Shown one piece after another: positions 1 to 6,635 of a stretch of DNA of 12,339 bases (positions are counted from its first letter, which is position 1; each line of letters begins with the position of its first letter). A program made the translations under genes and the position numbers. The stretch is from positions 1 through 12,339 of the forward strand of contig CALMAR010000401.1 in the NCBI GenBank assembly GCA_937859855.1. Reading direction: 5' to 3'. The notes beneath the pieces are model-generated. The model did not search any database. It was not told where the DNA came from and saw nothing but the letters and a program-made list of their open reading frames with translations. Source of the stretch: an uncultured Kineosporia sp. GTDB lineage: Bacteria; Actinomycetota; Actinomycetes; Actinomycetales; Kineosporiaceae.

Positions 1-159
1 GTGGCGGCTCTGACCGGGGCGGCGTTGGACTACGTCTGCCCGATCGACGAGAGCACCAAGCAGTTAAGGCGCATGCCTCCATGTCATGGCCCATCGGGCC
101 CGGACCGCCACCTTAAACTGTTAGCTATCACTCGTCAGATGCTGGATGGGACAGTCACC
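1..159. other. left edge, no gene supported
   Basis: About the first 110 bases are G/C-rich, and composition falls sharply after that, so a boundary of the low-GC segment probably lies near position 120. A plus-strand frame beginning with GTG at base 1 stays open to 240, but its second half overlaps the end of the nuclease-like gene on the other strand and I recognise no family in it. It may be the tail of a gene entering from the left. I see no tRNA 3' end here that would pair with the att-like copy at 3619-3658. Confidence 0.3.
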
Positions 160-1142
160 CTACGCTTCGTCATTCTCATAAGCAGCCGAATAGACGCTGA
201 TCCACTGATCGAATCCCTGGCTATCGCGGGGTTGACCTAGATTCTTCAAAAGCCACCTGGGATTGAAGTAGCGAACATTACTTGACAGCGCATCAGTAAC
301 TTTCTGAAATGTCTGCAAAGGTCGGACTTCAAGATACTCGGAGAAATGGCTAAATTGAACTATCTCGAATGCATAAGTGCCATCAAGCGAATTGTCACTA
401 AATTCTCTCACAACTGGGGCCCTCTTAACCTCGTCTACGCTTTCACCAGACTTCCTAACGGTTACAGTGTAAATAGGCCCGTTGGTTATAAGAATCGGGT
501 AAATTAGTACGAAGCTGGGATTCTCCCAATCAGAAGGATCGGTCAATTCCCTTGGAGTACTAGAATCAATCGCCTTAGCAAGAGGGTATACGATACCTTC
601 AAACACTCCAGAGTTATCGGCTTGCCACTTGTTATGTCGTCTCTGCAGTCTAGCGACTTGATTTCCTTTAAAGCCGCGACCGAACAATTGGTCTGGCAGC
701 TTATTAAAATCCAGGGCGCTTTGCGTCGAATAAAAAGGCCGCTTCGACCAACCAAAGAGAAGTGGATCGAATTCAGTATGCCACGTCTTCCCATAGCCAA
801 AGCCGTTCGTGGATACTTCACTTCCAACTATAACTAGCGGGTCACGAATGTTCTACATTCGACGACTAGCTTGGCTTCAAGGTATGCGGCACCCATACTG
901 CCGTCACCCGCCGCTTTCAGCATATTGGCCGTGACATCTATCTCTCGACTCTTACCACTATCCGGGTCTTGAAATGGGCTATTTAAAGCAACGTCCGTAA
1001 ACTGTCCATTGGCCATCAATAATTGCGCGACACGCTGTTCCAGCAGAAAACCAGTTTGGTCCAGTGCGGCGATTATTGATTGTTCGTTTAATATAGTTGT
1101 AGTATCCACGATAGCTTCTTGATATTCTTCGTCAACGTTCAC
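160..1142 (-). pseudogene. PD-(D/E)XK nuclease-like protein, interrupted by one frameshift
   Basis: Two minus-strand frames join into one protein of about 327 residues if a single base is restored near 851-853. The first frame ends ...VVECR and then runs off into TFVTR and a stop. The other frame continues NIRDPLVIVGSEV, giving the VECRN-x-DPLV pattern familiar from restriction-like nucleases. Candidate core residues are E35 in a helix, D69 in SREID, and E95-C96-R97, where the usual ExK lysine is arginine. The remaining 230 residues form a mixed alpha/beta region I cannot name. I chose the GTG at 1142 because AGGAG (1152-1148) lies five bases upstream; a GTG at 1148 is in frame but overlaps that site. 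The gene follows fic on the same strand after about 156 bases and shares its low GC. Nuclease fold is inferred from motif spacing only. The frameshift could be real decay or a sequencing error, since it sits in a short A run. Confidence 0.6.
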
Positions 1143-1298
1143 AATCACTCCTAATCCATGCGCTTACCGGCGACGAGTGTCTGGATGGGGTGCTGAGGAG
1201 TCTTTCGGACGATGCAGGGCCTGACCTGCAGATTGCAAGCGAATTCGTGGTCATCCTCACTACATTCAGGTTCGACCCGAATTCTGCGGTTTAGATCA

Positions 1299-2750
1299 TC
1301 AATCATTCAGGGTGCCATGTTGAAATAACAATTCCTGCAACTCTTTTCTGAGCTGCGCAACCGATGCTGCGACTATGCGCTTGGCAAACAAAGAAACCCT
1401 TGACTTCGCTGCTTCAGACAGCTCAGGGGACAAATCCTCCAAACGAAACTGGATATGCTCCTTTCCTGGGATCTCGGCCATAACTGGGCGGGAGTCACGG
1501 ATTTGATTCACCGAATAGACATAGACGGGGGTGGCTGTACGGACTTTTTGAACAGAGGTGACACTCGCGCGCACTTCAATACCTTCGACCATCCAGCCAT
1601 CCTCATCTGCTTCTTCCGGTACGGGGTATCCTTTCGCCACCGACCATCCTGATCTATATGAGCCACCGTAGTTGACCCCTACTTCGATATCAACTGATCC
1701 AGCGACGGAGGTGTCAGAGGCCAGTTCCTTCAGTTGAACATAAAGCTCCGATTTTAGGCGTGTGGCGCATTCTCCCGGCGCTTCCACCCTTGGGGCTCCC
1801 CCTTGGCGGCCAACTAACTCGCCAATCAATCGAGTCTCTGTCGCGGTATCCGACTTCTGTGTCTCGGCCAATTCAAGTACCAACGTTACGGTGTCTTCAA
1901 ATCGGTCAAGCACATAATCCGCGAAAATTTTGATGTCACCTGCATCAGCGCGCTCCAGTGCTTGAAAGTAAACACTTTTACGATCGGCAAAGACCAAGAA
2001 GGGCAGGCTTGTGTGCTGCAGGAGATAGAAGGATGCCAGAGCCCTAGCGGTCCTTCCATTACCGTCTGGAAAAGGGTGAATATGGACAAGTGCCCAGTGC
2101 GCATAAGCTGCAAGAAGGAGTGGTTGCCACTGATCAGATTCAGCTTGTCTGAGAGTTTGAACCATTTCCTGCATTTCGCTGCGGGTATCAAGGACGGGAG
2201 CATAGCTATGCCACTTGCTGTTTCGAGATCGAACGTGGTTTGAGTAAGACTTGTATGTGCCGCCTACCAGGCGTTGTTTTTGCATTCCAGCGGACGTGTT
2301 GACAGTGTAATAGGGCTGGCCAGCGACCAGATCTCGCTGCAATTCTCTGATCCATGCTTCGTTCATGCCATAAGAGCCTGGCGATTTGGCTTCGGATGCA
2401 AGGAAAGCATAAACAGAGAATTGATCGTTTACCACCTGTAGTGCGTCAGGGATCCCAGCAGACGGAACGTCTCTAAGGGAATCCCGCCACCCTGGCGCAT
2501 CGAGTGCGACAGACATAGTCGAACCAGGTGGTACTTCGTATAAGTCTTCTAATGCGCCACTCTCAAATGCTGCAGCCCTCAATACTGTCTCGGACACCAT
2601 TCGCTGAAATATCTCCGGCGATGCTTGCGACTTGAGAGAGAATAGTTGGTTCAGGCTGTTGGAGAACCGGTCCGCGTCTATTTCTATCTCACTCCAATTA
2701 GTGAAGCCCTTCACGGAGGAGTACTTGTGATCCAAGTCCGGTTCTAGCAT
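1299..2750 (-). CDS. Fic-domain protein (probable AMP transferase), long C-terminal extension
   Basis: A 483-residue protein with a canonical Fic motif, HPFPDGNGRTAR at residues 225-236. His225 is the catalytic base, D229-G-N-G-R form the anion/metal site and R236 completes the HxFx(D/E)GNGRxxR signature. Fic enzymes usually transfer AMP, or another phosphate-containing group, from a nucleotide to a target hydroxyl. The motif is intact, so activity is plausible. Residues 64-69 (SGALED), just before a YEVPPGST segment, resemble the inhibitory (S/T)xxxE(G/N) helix placed N-terminal to the Fic core, with D where G or N is usual; autoinhibition is an inference. Residues from about 300 to 483 are an extra domain I do not recognise, ending in a helical stretch. 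The ATG at 2750 is preceded by GGTGGTGGA, a weak ribosome binding site. The gene precedes the nuclease-like pseudogene on the same strand. No separate small antitoxin gene is visible. Confidence 0.9.
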   Translation of the reverse strand: MLEPDLDHKYSSVKGFTNWSEIEIDADRFSNSLNQLFSLKSQASPEIFQRMVSETVLRAAAFESGALEDLYEVPPGSTMSVALDAPGWRDSLRDVPSAGIPDALQVVNDQFSVYAFLASEAKSPGSYGMNEAWIRELQRDLVAGQPYYTVNTSAGMQKQRLVGGTYKSYSNHVRSRNSKWHSYAPVLDTRSEMQEMVQTLRQAESDQWQPLLLAAYAHWALVHIHPFPDGNGRTARALASFYLLQHTSLPFLVFADRKSVYFQALERADAGDIKIFADYVLDRFEDTVTLVLELAETQKSDTATETRLIGELVGRQGGAPRVEAPGECATRLKSELYVQLKELASDTSVAGSVDIEVGVNYGGSYRSGWSVAKGYPVPEEADEDGWMVEGIEVRASVTSVQKVRTATPVYVYSVNQIRDSRPVMAEIPGKEHIQFRLEDLSPELSEAAKSRVSLFAKRIVAASVAQLRKELQELLFQHGTLND

Positions 2751-2774
2751 TCCACCACCAATAAGTCCGTGTAG

Positions 2775-2830
2775 AGGGCAAGAAGTTGTCTGCCCTAAGC
2801 GAATGTCTGTCAGATCCCAAAGTTATCTGA
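2775..2830. promoter_or_regulatory. two inverted repeats upstream of fic
   Basis: The 394 bases between the Fic start (2750) and the membrane protein (3145) hold no gene I can support. Close to the Fic start are two small inverted repeats: AGGGCA (2775-2780) with TGCCCT (2791-2796), ten bases apart, and TCAGAT (2810-2815) with ATCTGA (2825-2830), nine bases apart. They lie 25 to 80 bases upstream of the Fic start codon, where a promoter or operator would be expected. No clear -35/-10 pair could be assigned. From about 2862 to 3128 several short overlapping minus-strand frames exist, none with a recognisable family or ribosome binding site. Confidence 0.3.
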
Positions 2831-3144
2831 TTGAGTCCTACGTGACCACGCTGGTGAGACTTCACCCCAGAGCCACAACCTCGCTGTACGTGGTCATCTC
2901 CATATCTAACCCATCCTGAGAGACCGCAGCCAACGCCTGGTTATGTGCTCGACCGCAACCTTCCTGCTCGACGTCTGGCCAGGTGAGACAGCATTTTGAT
3001 AGGCGATGGCAACTGACACGGCAGGTCGATGTTGTTTCGCCAAAGTGGGGGTCGGGACACTTGGAATCGAATACGAGCTGAGCCCCGCGAGCACGTCGAC
3101 GTGTCGTCCCCACCAAGAGCCCGACCATGCGCTAGAAGATCTTC

Positions 3145-3456
3145 ATGGCCAGACTCCCCGATGATGTGACCCTGGAGCTGAAGCGGTACGACGACCAAGT
3201 CGCCCTGGCCGTGGTGTCGGTCGTGCGCGCGCTGCTCCTTCTCGGGGTGCCATCCTCGATGTACCTGGTCCTCGGACCCAAGGTTCTCGGTCCGCTCGAT
3301 GGTGGCCTTCTCGTGCCACTAGTGCTGCTAAGCCCGTTCATCCTCGGTTTTACATATCTTGCACTGCTTACATTGGGCTGGGGCCTCACGGTGGCTCTGG
3401 TGGCTTGGCGCGCGCGTGACCTCATAAGAGAGATGGCGAAGACGCTAGACGCCTGA
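3145..3456 (+). CDS. small hydrophobic membrane protein, unknown function
   Basis: A 103-residue protein with a charged, cytoplasm-like N-terminus (about residues 1-18), then hydrophobic stretches at roughly 19-45, 52-75 and 76-92, so two or three membrane helices, and a short basic/acidic tail. Codon third positions are G/C-rich, as in the host-like genes of the window and unlike the Fic segment, which supports it being coding. The ribosome binding site is poor (AGAAG a few bases before the ATG). No family is recognised. It stands alone between the Fic island and the tRNA-derived junction, with no obvious operon partner. Confidence 0.5.
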   Translation: MARLPDDVTLELKRYDDQVALAVVSVVRALLLLGVPSSMYLVLGPKVLGPLDGGLLVPLVLLSPFILGFTYLALLTLGWGLTVALVAWRARDLIREMAKTLDA

Positions 3457-3480
3457 AGGCGGCAATCACTTGATGATCAT

Positions 3481-3502
3481 TTCCATGGCTTAACCATGGG
3501 AA
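3481..3502. repeat. imperfect inverted repeat between membrane gene and att
   Basis: TTCCATGG (3481-3488) and CCATGGGAA (3494-3502) are inverted with one extra base and a five-base loop. The repeat lies 25 bases after the membrane protein stop. It lacks the trailing T run of an intrinsic terminator, so it could be a transcription end signal of another type, a protein binding site, or chance. The rest of 3457-3618 shows no gene. Confidence 0.3.
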
Positions 3503-3618
3503 ACGACCCGCAGTCACAGGTCGTGACAAGCATCGTCGAACAACCTGCACTGGCCGTCGTCGCTGCTAAACGGCTATAAAGAGTGGGGAGTGGGCAAGGA
3601 TAATCAATACGAATAACC

Positions 3619-3658
3619 AATCAGCGGGTTCGGGGTTCGAGTCCCTGGCGGCGCACCA
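3619..3658 (+). other. attachment site: duplicated 3' end of a tRNA gene (probably tRNA-Lys)
   Basis: These 40 bases read as the 3' part of a tRNA. They hold the end of an anticodon loop and stem (AATCAG), a five-base variable loop, a T stem and loop around TTCGAGT with pairing arms CGGGG/CCCTG, an acceptor strand GCGGCGC, discriminator A and an encoded CCA (3656-3658). No matching 5' half (anticodon, D arm, GCGCCGC acceptor strand) precedes it, so this is a fragment, not a working tRNA. The AATCAG context after a presumed TTT or CTT anticodon suggests tRNA-Lys; this is inferred. Such 3'-end copies are left by tyrosine-integrase elements, and an integrase remnant starts 63 bases to the right. 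Read on the minus strand it encodes the familiar QGLEPRTR run-through peptide. Confidence 0.8.
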
Positions 3659-3720
3659 AACAGCAGGTCAGGGGGCACGTCGGTGACTCGGGCGCAGGCC
3701 GGTGATAAGGCCTGGGGACA

Positions 3721-4193
3721 CTATTGGGACTCTTTATCGTCGTCGGGGTTGTCGAGCATGGCCTCGAAAACCTCGGCGGTTGCCGGTCGGTGAGACGGCG
3801 GCCGAGGTAATGGTCCTGCATCATGCTGATCTTCGCGTGCCCGAGCTGGTCGCTGATCTTGCGAGCGGACACGTTTGCGTCATCCAGGAAGCTGGCCACG
3901 GTCTTGCGAAGCGTGCGGCTCACCAAGCCGGTTATGGCCAGCTCGTCCCGGACCTCCCGCCAGACCTGGCGCGCGCTCGATGGATCATGCCGCCAGCCAC
4001 TCGGCGAATCAGGACACCGGCTCGACGTGCTGACCGATCGCAGTCCGGCGGTCTCGGAGCATGCTCACGGCCGAGCAGGCTTGACGTGAGTGCGCTACAC
4101 CGATTCGTAGGTGGCCAGCGTTCCGGGAGTTCTCTGTCCCGCATAGACTGCCTGCTCAACCTCGGCGAGCCACAACTCGGCGGCCTTGGCGGC
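3721..4193 (-). pseudogene. tyrosine integrase remnant
   Basis: Minus-strand pieces of one actinomycete-type phage/AICE integrase lie in three frames. First, 4193-4098 encodes the end of the core-binding domain (KAAELWLAEVEQAVYAG ... GTLATYES) and stops at 4095-4097. Second, about 4062-4009 encodes MLRDRRTAIG and VEPV. Third, 4011-3784 encodes PDSPSGWRHDPSSAR, then LRKTVASFLDD with the catalytic Arg, QLGHAKISM with the His/Lys box, and DHYLGRR with the catalytic Tyr. A further single-base loss near 3778-3783 moves the tail into another frame, read AEVFEAMLDNPDDDKESQ, which stops at 3721-3723. The middle of the protein, including the first catalytic Arg and most of the catalytic domain, is missing, so the gene is dead even if the small shifts are sequence errors. 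Its 3' end lies 62 bases from the tRNA-derived site, the normal int-att arrangement. Confidence 0.8.
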
Positions 4194-4258
4194 CTAGGCT
4201 GGGCGCGAATTGAGCTGACTTTGAGAGGCGCCCGACGCTCGACCAGGGCAGCGCGGAG

Positions 4259-4372
4259 AGCCCTCTCAGCGGCGGCGGCGCGTGGACCTGCTCGCTTGGT
4301 GAGGTACTTGACCAGGTACCCGATCCGCCGCTCACTGTCTGGCGTTCCGGCCAGGACGCCTTGCGGTCGATG
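4259..4372 (-). pseudogene. fragment of an AICE/plasmid replication initiator
   Basis: A short minus-strand frame encodes VLAGTPDSERRIGYLVKYLTK followed by an alanine-rich run. The RRIGYLxKYLTK string is characteristic of the replication initiator proteins of Streptomyces-type plasmids and integrative elements (RepSA-like). Only some 35 residues remain, and the sequence then passes directly into the integrase remnant without the expected excisionase gene. Rep beside int beside att is the usual module order of such elements, which supports the assignment. The edges are approximate because the frame is open beyond the recognisable part. Confidence 0.45.
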
Positions 4373-4478
4373 CCACCCAGGTCGCCATCAACGGCCTGCG
4401 GGACGGGGAGTACGCCTGGTCAGAGATCGCAACCGCCTGGGCACCACCCGCCAGGCCGCCCAACACGCTAGGGCGAAT
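4369..4478 (+). pseudogene. helix-turn-helix fragment, frameshifted
   Basis: The plus strand reads NGLRDGEYAWSEIAT in one frame, and near 4432 the next frame continues RLGTTRQAAQ. Joined, this gives SEIATRLGTTRQAAQ, a helix-turn-helix motif common in small actinomycete DNA-binding proteins. Nothing recognisable lies before it, and it overlaps the edge of the Rep fragment on the other strand. It is probably a remnant of an element-encoded regulator. The small size makes the call tentative. Confidence 0.4.
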
Positions 4479-4689
4479 GATGAATCTCTTGACCGACCTG
4501 GAGATCGTCGCTTCGCTGGTGGGCACCGGGCCCGTTGTGGCCCCGAAATCGGATCGCGCACCCGGGACCATCCGCGCCCACGGACACCAGATCGCCCATG
4601 GAGACGTCGAAGGCCTGGCCGATCCAACCGCGCTGGCCGACGCTAGCCAGGTCGCAACGATCGTCCGGCGGCGGATCAGCCGAGCATGA
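4477..4689 (+). CDS. hypothetical protein, 70 residues
   Basis: This frame begins MMNLLTDLEIVASLVGTG and ends VRRRISRA. Third codon positions are G/C-rich and the composition is less repetitive than the serine/arginine-rich frames on the opposite strand, so it may be real coding sequence. No ribosome binding site precedes the ATG, and the frame is open upstream into the helix-turn-helix fragment. It may therefore be the C-terminal tail of that same broken gene, not a gene of its own. No family recognised. Confidence 0.3.
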   Translation: MMNLLTDLEIVASLVGTGPVVAPKSDRAPGTIRAHGHQIAHGDVEGLADPTALADASQVATIVRRRISRA

Positions 4690-4755
4690 ACCGACCCCTG
4701 CCGACCGCCGTTCGGATCGACGATGGCCAACCCCGGCACCAGACAGGAGCACTAC

Positions 4756-5142
4756 ATGAGGATCGAGCTGACCAGTGTGTACGTCGATGATCAGACGAAG
4801 GCACTGGCCTTTTATACGGACGTCCTGGGCTTCCGCAAGCACCTTGACGTCCCACTGGGAGACAACTCATGGCTCACCGTTGTCTCTCCCGCATCGCCCG
4901 ATGGTCCTGAGTTGCTCCTCGAGCCGGCCAGCCATCCGGCTGTCAAGCCGTACCGCGACGCTTTGGTCGCCGACGGCATCCCGCTCGCGCAATTTGCCGT
5001 CGATGACGTCCAAGCCGAATATGGCCGTCTCCGCGCCGCGGGCGTCGAGTTCACGCAAGAGCCGACCGATCTTGGGCCAGTCACCGTCGCCGTGTTCGAT
5101 GACACCTGCGGCAACCTCATTCAGATCATCACGCAGAAGTAA
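4756..5142 (+). CDS. VOC superfamily (glyoxalase/bleomycin-resistance-like) protein
   Basis: A 128-residue single-domain protein of typical VOC size. It opens with MRIELTSVYVDDQTKAL and then AFYTDVLGFRKHLD, the hallmark start of the first beta-alpha-beta-beta-beta module. The second module begins near residue 80 (LAQFAVDDVQAEYGRLRAAG) and ends with GPVTVAVFDDTCGNLIQI, matching the usual DPxGNxxEL-like terminus with C for the common proline. VOC proteins bind a metal and act as isomerases, dioxygenases or drug-binding proteins; the substrate cannot be told from sequence. The start at 4756 is supported by AGGAG (4745-4749) six bases upstream; an in-frame ATG at 4723 lacks this. It appears intact among remnants and is convergent with the DUF6624-like gene, 74 bases away. 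Confidence 0.88.
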   Translation: MRIELTSVYVDDQTKALAFYTDVLGFRKHLDVPLGDNSWLTVVSPASPDGPELLLEPASHPAVKPYRDALVADGIPLAQFAVDDVQAEYGRLRAAGVEFTQEPTDLGPVTVAVFDDTCGNLIQIITQK

Positions 5143-5216
5143 CCGCACACCCAGCCACTCTGGCGGCTTTGGCCGGACGGGCCGCTGTCAGGCCACGAAC
5201 ACTGGCTCGCGGCAGG

Positions 5217-5787
5217 CTAATCGCTGTCGTGCTCGAAAGAACGGAGATAGTCCGAAAGACGCTCCAGGCCGACCTCGGCGCGCCGGCCATCGACGCCGTC
5301 AGGATCCATGAGATCGGCCGCCTGCCAACCGTCGGCGGTCCACTCGACCTGGGTGCCGTAGAGCTGCGGCTGGGAGTTGTTCCTCCGTACCCGGTCGGTG
5401 AGATACGCCCATGCCGACCTGGAAGCCTGGCCCCGCGATGAGCGATTCCATCAGGGTCAGGCACCGAGCCTGAAGGTCCGGATCCGAATCCGCGTGCTGC
5501 ACCAGCAGCCAGAACTGTCGGACAGCAGTGGGTCCGACCTCGGCGATCAGCGGCCAGCCGCTTCGGGCCACCACCTCTTTCGCCCATTCGGTGTTCTCAC
5601 GGTCAAGCTTTTCCATGAGCTCAGCGACCGAAAGCTTGTCCGCGTCGGCGAGTCGCTCGCCGGACTGGAAATACCGCAGAGCCTGATCAAGGGCAGATCG
5701 ACGCCCGACTTCACCAATGAATTCGAGCCGGGGCAACATTGATCCAGCATAAGGTCGGCCATAACAAGGAACACGCCGCACGTCCAT
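5217..5787 (-). pseudogene. DUF6624-like protein with a single-base frameshift
   Basis: The N-terminal frame carries NTEWAKEVVARSGWPLIAEV and FWLLVQHADSDPDLQARC, then loses sense at GPGFQVGMG. Moving one frame at the GGGGCC run (5429-5434) continues as AGQASRSAWAYLTDRV, NSQPQLYGTQVEWTADG and GRRAEVGLERLSDYL, ending at the TAG at 5217-5219. The joined protein of about 189 residues has the order of conserved segments I associate with DUF6624 (WP, LLVQHAD, LTDRV, YGTQ, R..VGL..L), a family of unknown function. One extra base explains the break. The ATG at 5787 has AGGA five bases upstream; the ATG at 5739 is an alternative without a clear site, while the longest open frame reaches 5838. Family assignment is from memory of motifs. 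It could be a true pseudogene or a base-calling artefact. Confidence 0.65.
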
Positions 5788-6005
5788 CTGGGTCCTTTCG
5801 TCGTGATAGGTGTGCTGCGACCTTGAAGAGGCGCTCATGGGGCCAACAGCAAGGGCAACGAGGTACGGCTGTAACTGTGACCTGGACCCGCGCCGCCGTG
5901 GAGGTTGAAGGGGGTGGCACCCGGTCCGTGATCGTCTATCCCGATGTGCGGGGGGGAACCAGCAAACGTCAAGATGCGAGCATCTGGCCGAGGGTCACTC
6001 GGCGA

Positions 6006-6404
6006 CTAGCCCATCTGAGCCGCGACAACTCTGCTCCCACTGAGGAATACGTTCACCCGATGCCGGTTGTCGATGCGGTCGGCCCTGACCAGGCACTTGC
6101 CGTTCTTACCCACGGCACGCACGCTCCGGCCCTGCGGCTGCTCCCGACGCTGAACCTGACTCAGATCGCGGCCAACCAGATCAGGCCGTGGCATCAACGT
6201 ACTGCTGAAGTCACACCGCTCGAACCAGGTGCGAGGTGCTGGGACCTCGAGCGGGTGACTGCCGATGGTCCAGGTGTTCGCGTATTCGTCCACCATTTTC
6301 GCGTCAGGTGGGGCCAGCCACTTGTGAACGACATTCTGCGACGGCGCGGAAGTCGCAGTTTGTGAGGTCCCCACGCCAGGGCGACAGGCGTAACTGAAAG
6401 GCAA
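6006..6404 (-). CDS. hypothetical protein, doubtful
   Basis: A minus-strand frame of up to 132 codons whose last 97 or so codons have strongly G/C-biased third positions and a protein-like composition (segments NVVHKWLAPPDAKMVDEYAN and SVRAVGKNGKCLVRADRIDN). The opposite plus-strand frame, open from 5739 to 6365, shows weaker third-position bias. The only start for the full length is a TTG; internal starts include the ATG in AKMVDEY. No ribosome binding site and no family are apparent. It may be a fragment in the decayed region. Between it and the DUF6624-like gene (5788-6005) I see no other supported gene. Confidence 0.33.
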   Translation of the reverse strand: MPFSYACRPGVGTSQTATSAPSQNVVHKWLAPPDAKMVDEYANTWTIGSHPLEVPAPRTWFERCDFSSTLMPRPDLVGRDLSQVQRREQPQGRSVRAVGKNGKCLVRADRIDNRHRVNVFLSGSRVVAAQMG

Positions 6405-6619
6405 TTTGTCCTGATTGGACCAACAGGCCCCACGACCAGAGCGCCGGCGCGTCCCTGCTCGCCCGGACGAATCAGGAGCTGAGAGAAGATCGCAACAAAG
6501 GCGGACAGGTCATACAGGTCGAGGCCGCGCGGGCGTTGAAAGAGTCGACCAATCTGCAACAGGGGGTTAGGCCGGCTGAGCGCGACGTGTTCCGCCAGGT
6601 CTCATCCGCGGCGGCCTAG
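6398..6619 (+). other. start-less open frame, possible gene remnant
   Basis: After an in-frame TGA at 6395-6397, the plus strand stays open for 73 codons to the TAG at 6617-6619. It encodes a charged helical segment (for example LLARTNQELREDRNKGGQ and ALKESTNLQQGVRPAERD). There is no ATG, GTG or TTG near its beginning, so it cannot be a complete gene as it stands. Third positions are G/C-rich and the peptide looks protein-like, so it may be the tail of a lost gene. The antisense frame (GLDLYDLSAFVAIFSQLL) is also protein-like and faintly recalls N6-adenine methyltransferases; I could not decide between them. Confidence 0.25.
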
Positions 6620-6635
6620 CGTCGACAGGGCCGAG

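Noticed and set aside
1..240. Plus-strand frame of 79 codons opening with GTG at base 1
   Set aside because: Half of it overlaps the better supported nuclease-like gene on the minus strand, it spans the composition boundary, and no family is recognisable.
1112..1294. Plus-strand open stretch between the Fic and nuclease-like genes, ending ...FRFDPNSAV
   Set aside because: Protein-like at a glance, but no convincing start or ribosome binding site and no family; it overlaps the start of the nuclease-like gene. It may be a remnant, but that cannot be supported.
2862..3198. Three overlapping minus-strand frames of 62 to 88 codons
   Set aside because: They lie in different frames over the same bases, show no ribosome binding site, and no family was recognised; not distinguishable from chance.
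3132..3425. Minus-strand frame antisense to the membrane protein
   Set aside because: Arginine/serine/threonine-rich low-complexity translation typical of a shadow of a GC-rich gene.
3621..3658. A functional tRNA gene
   Set aside because: Only the 3' half is present; no matching acceptor, D arm or anticodon stem upstream.
3702..4646. A 314-codon plus-strand frame
   Set aside because: It is antisense to the integrase and Rep remnants and its translation is arginine/glycine-rich; the recognisable motifs are on the other strand, or in another frame for the helix-turn-helix.
5739..6365. A 208-codon plus-strand frame
   Set aside because: It overlaps the N-terminus of the DUF6624-like gene, has weaker third-position G/C bias than the minus strand at 6006-6404, and matches no family.
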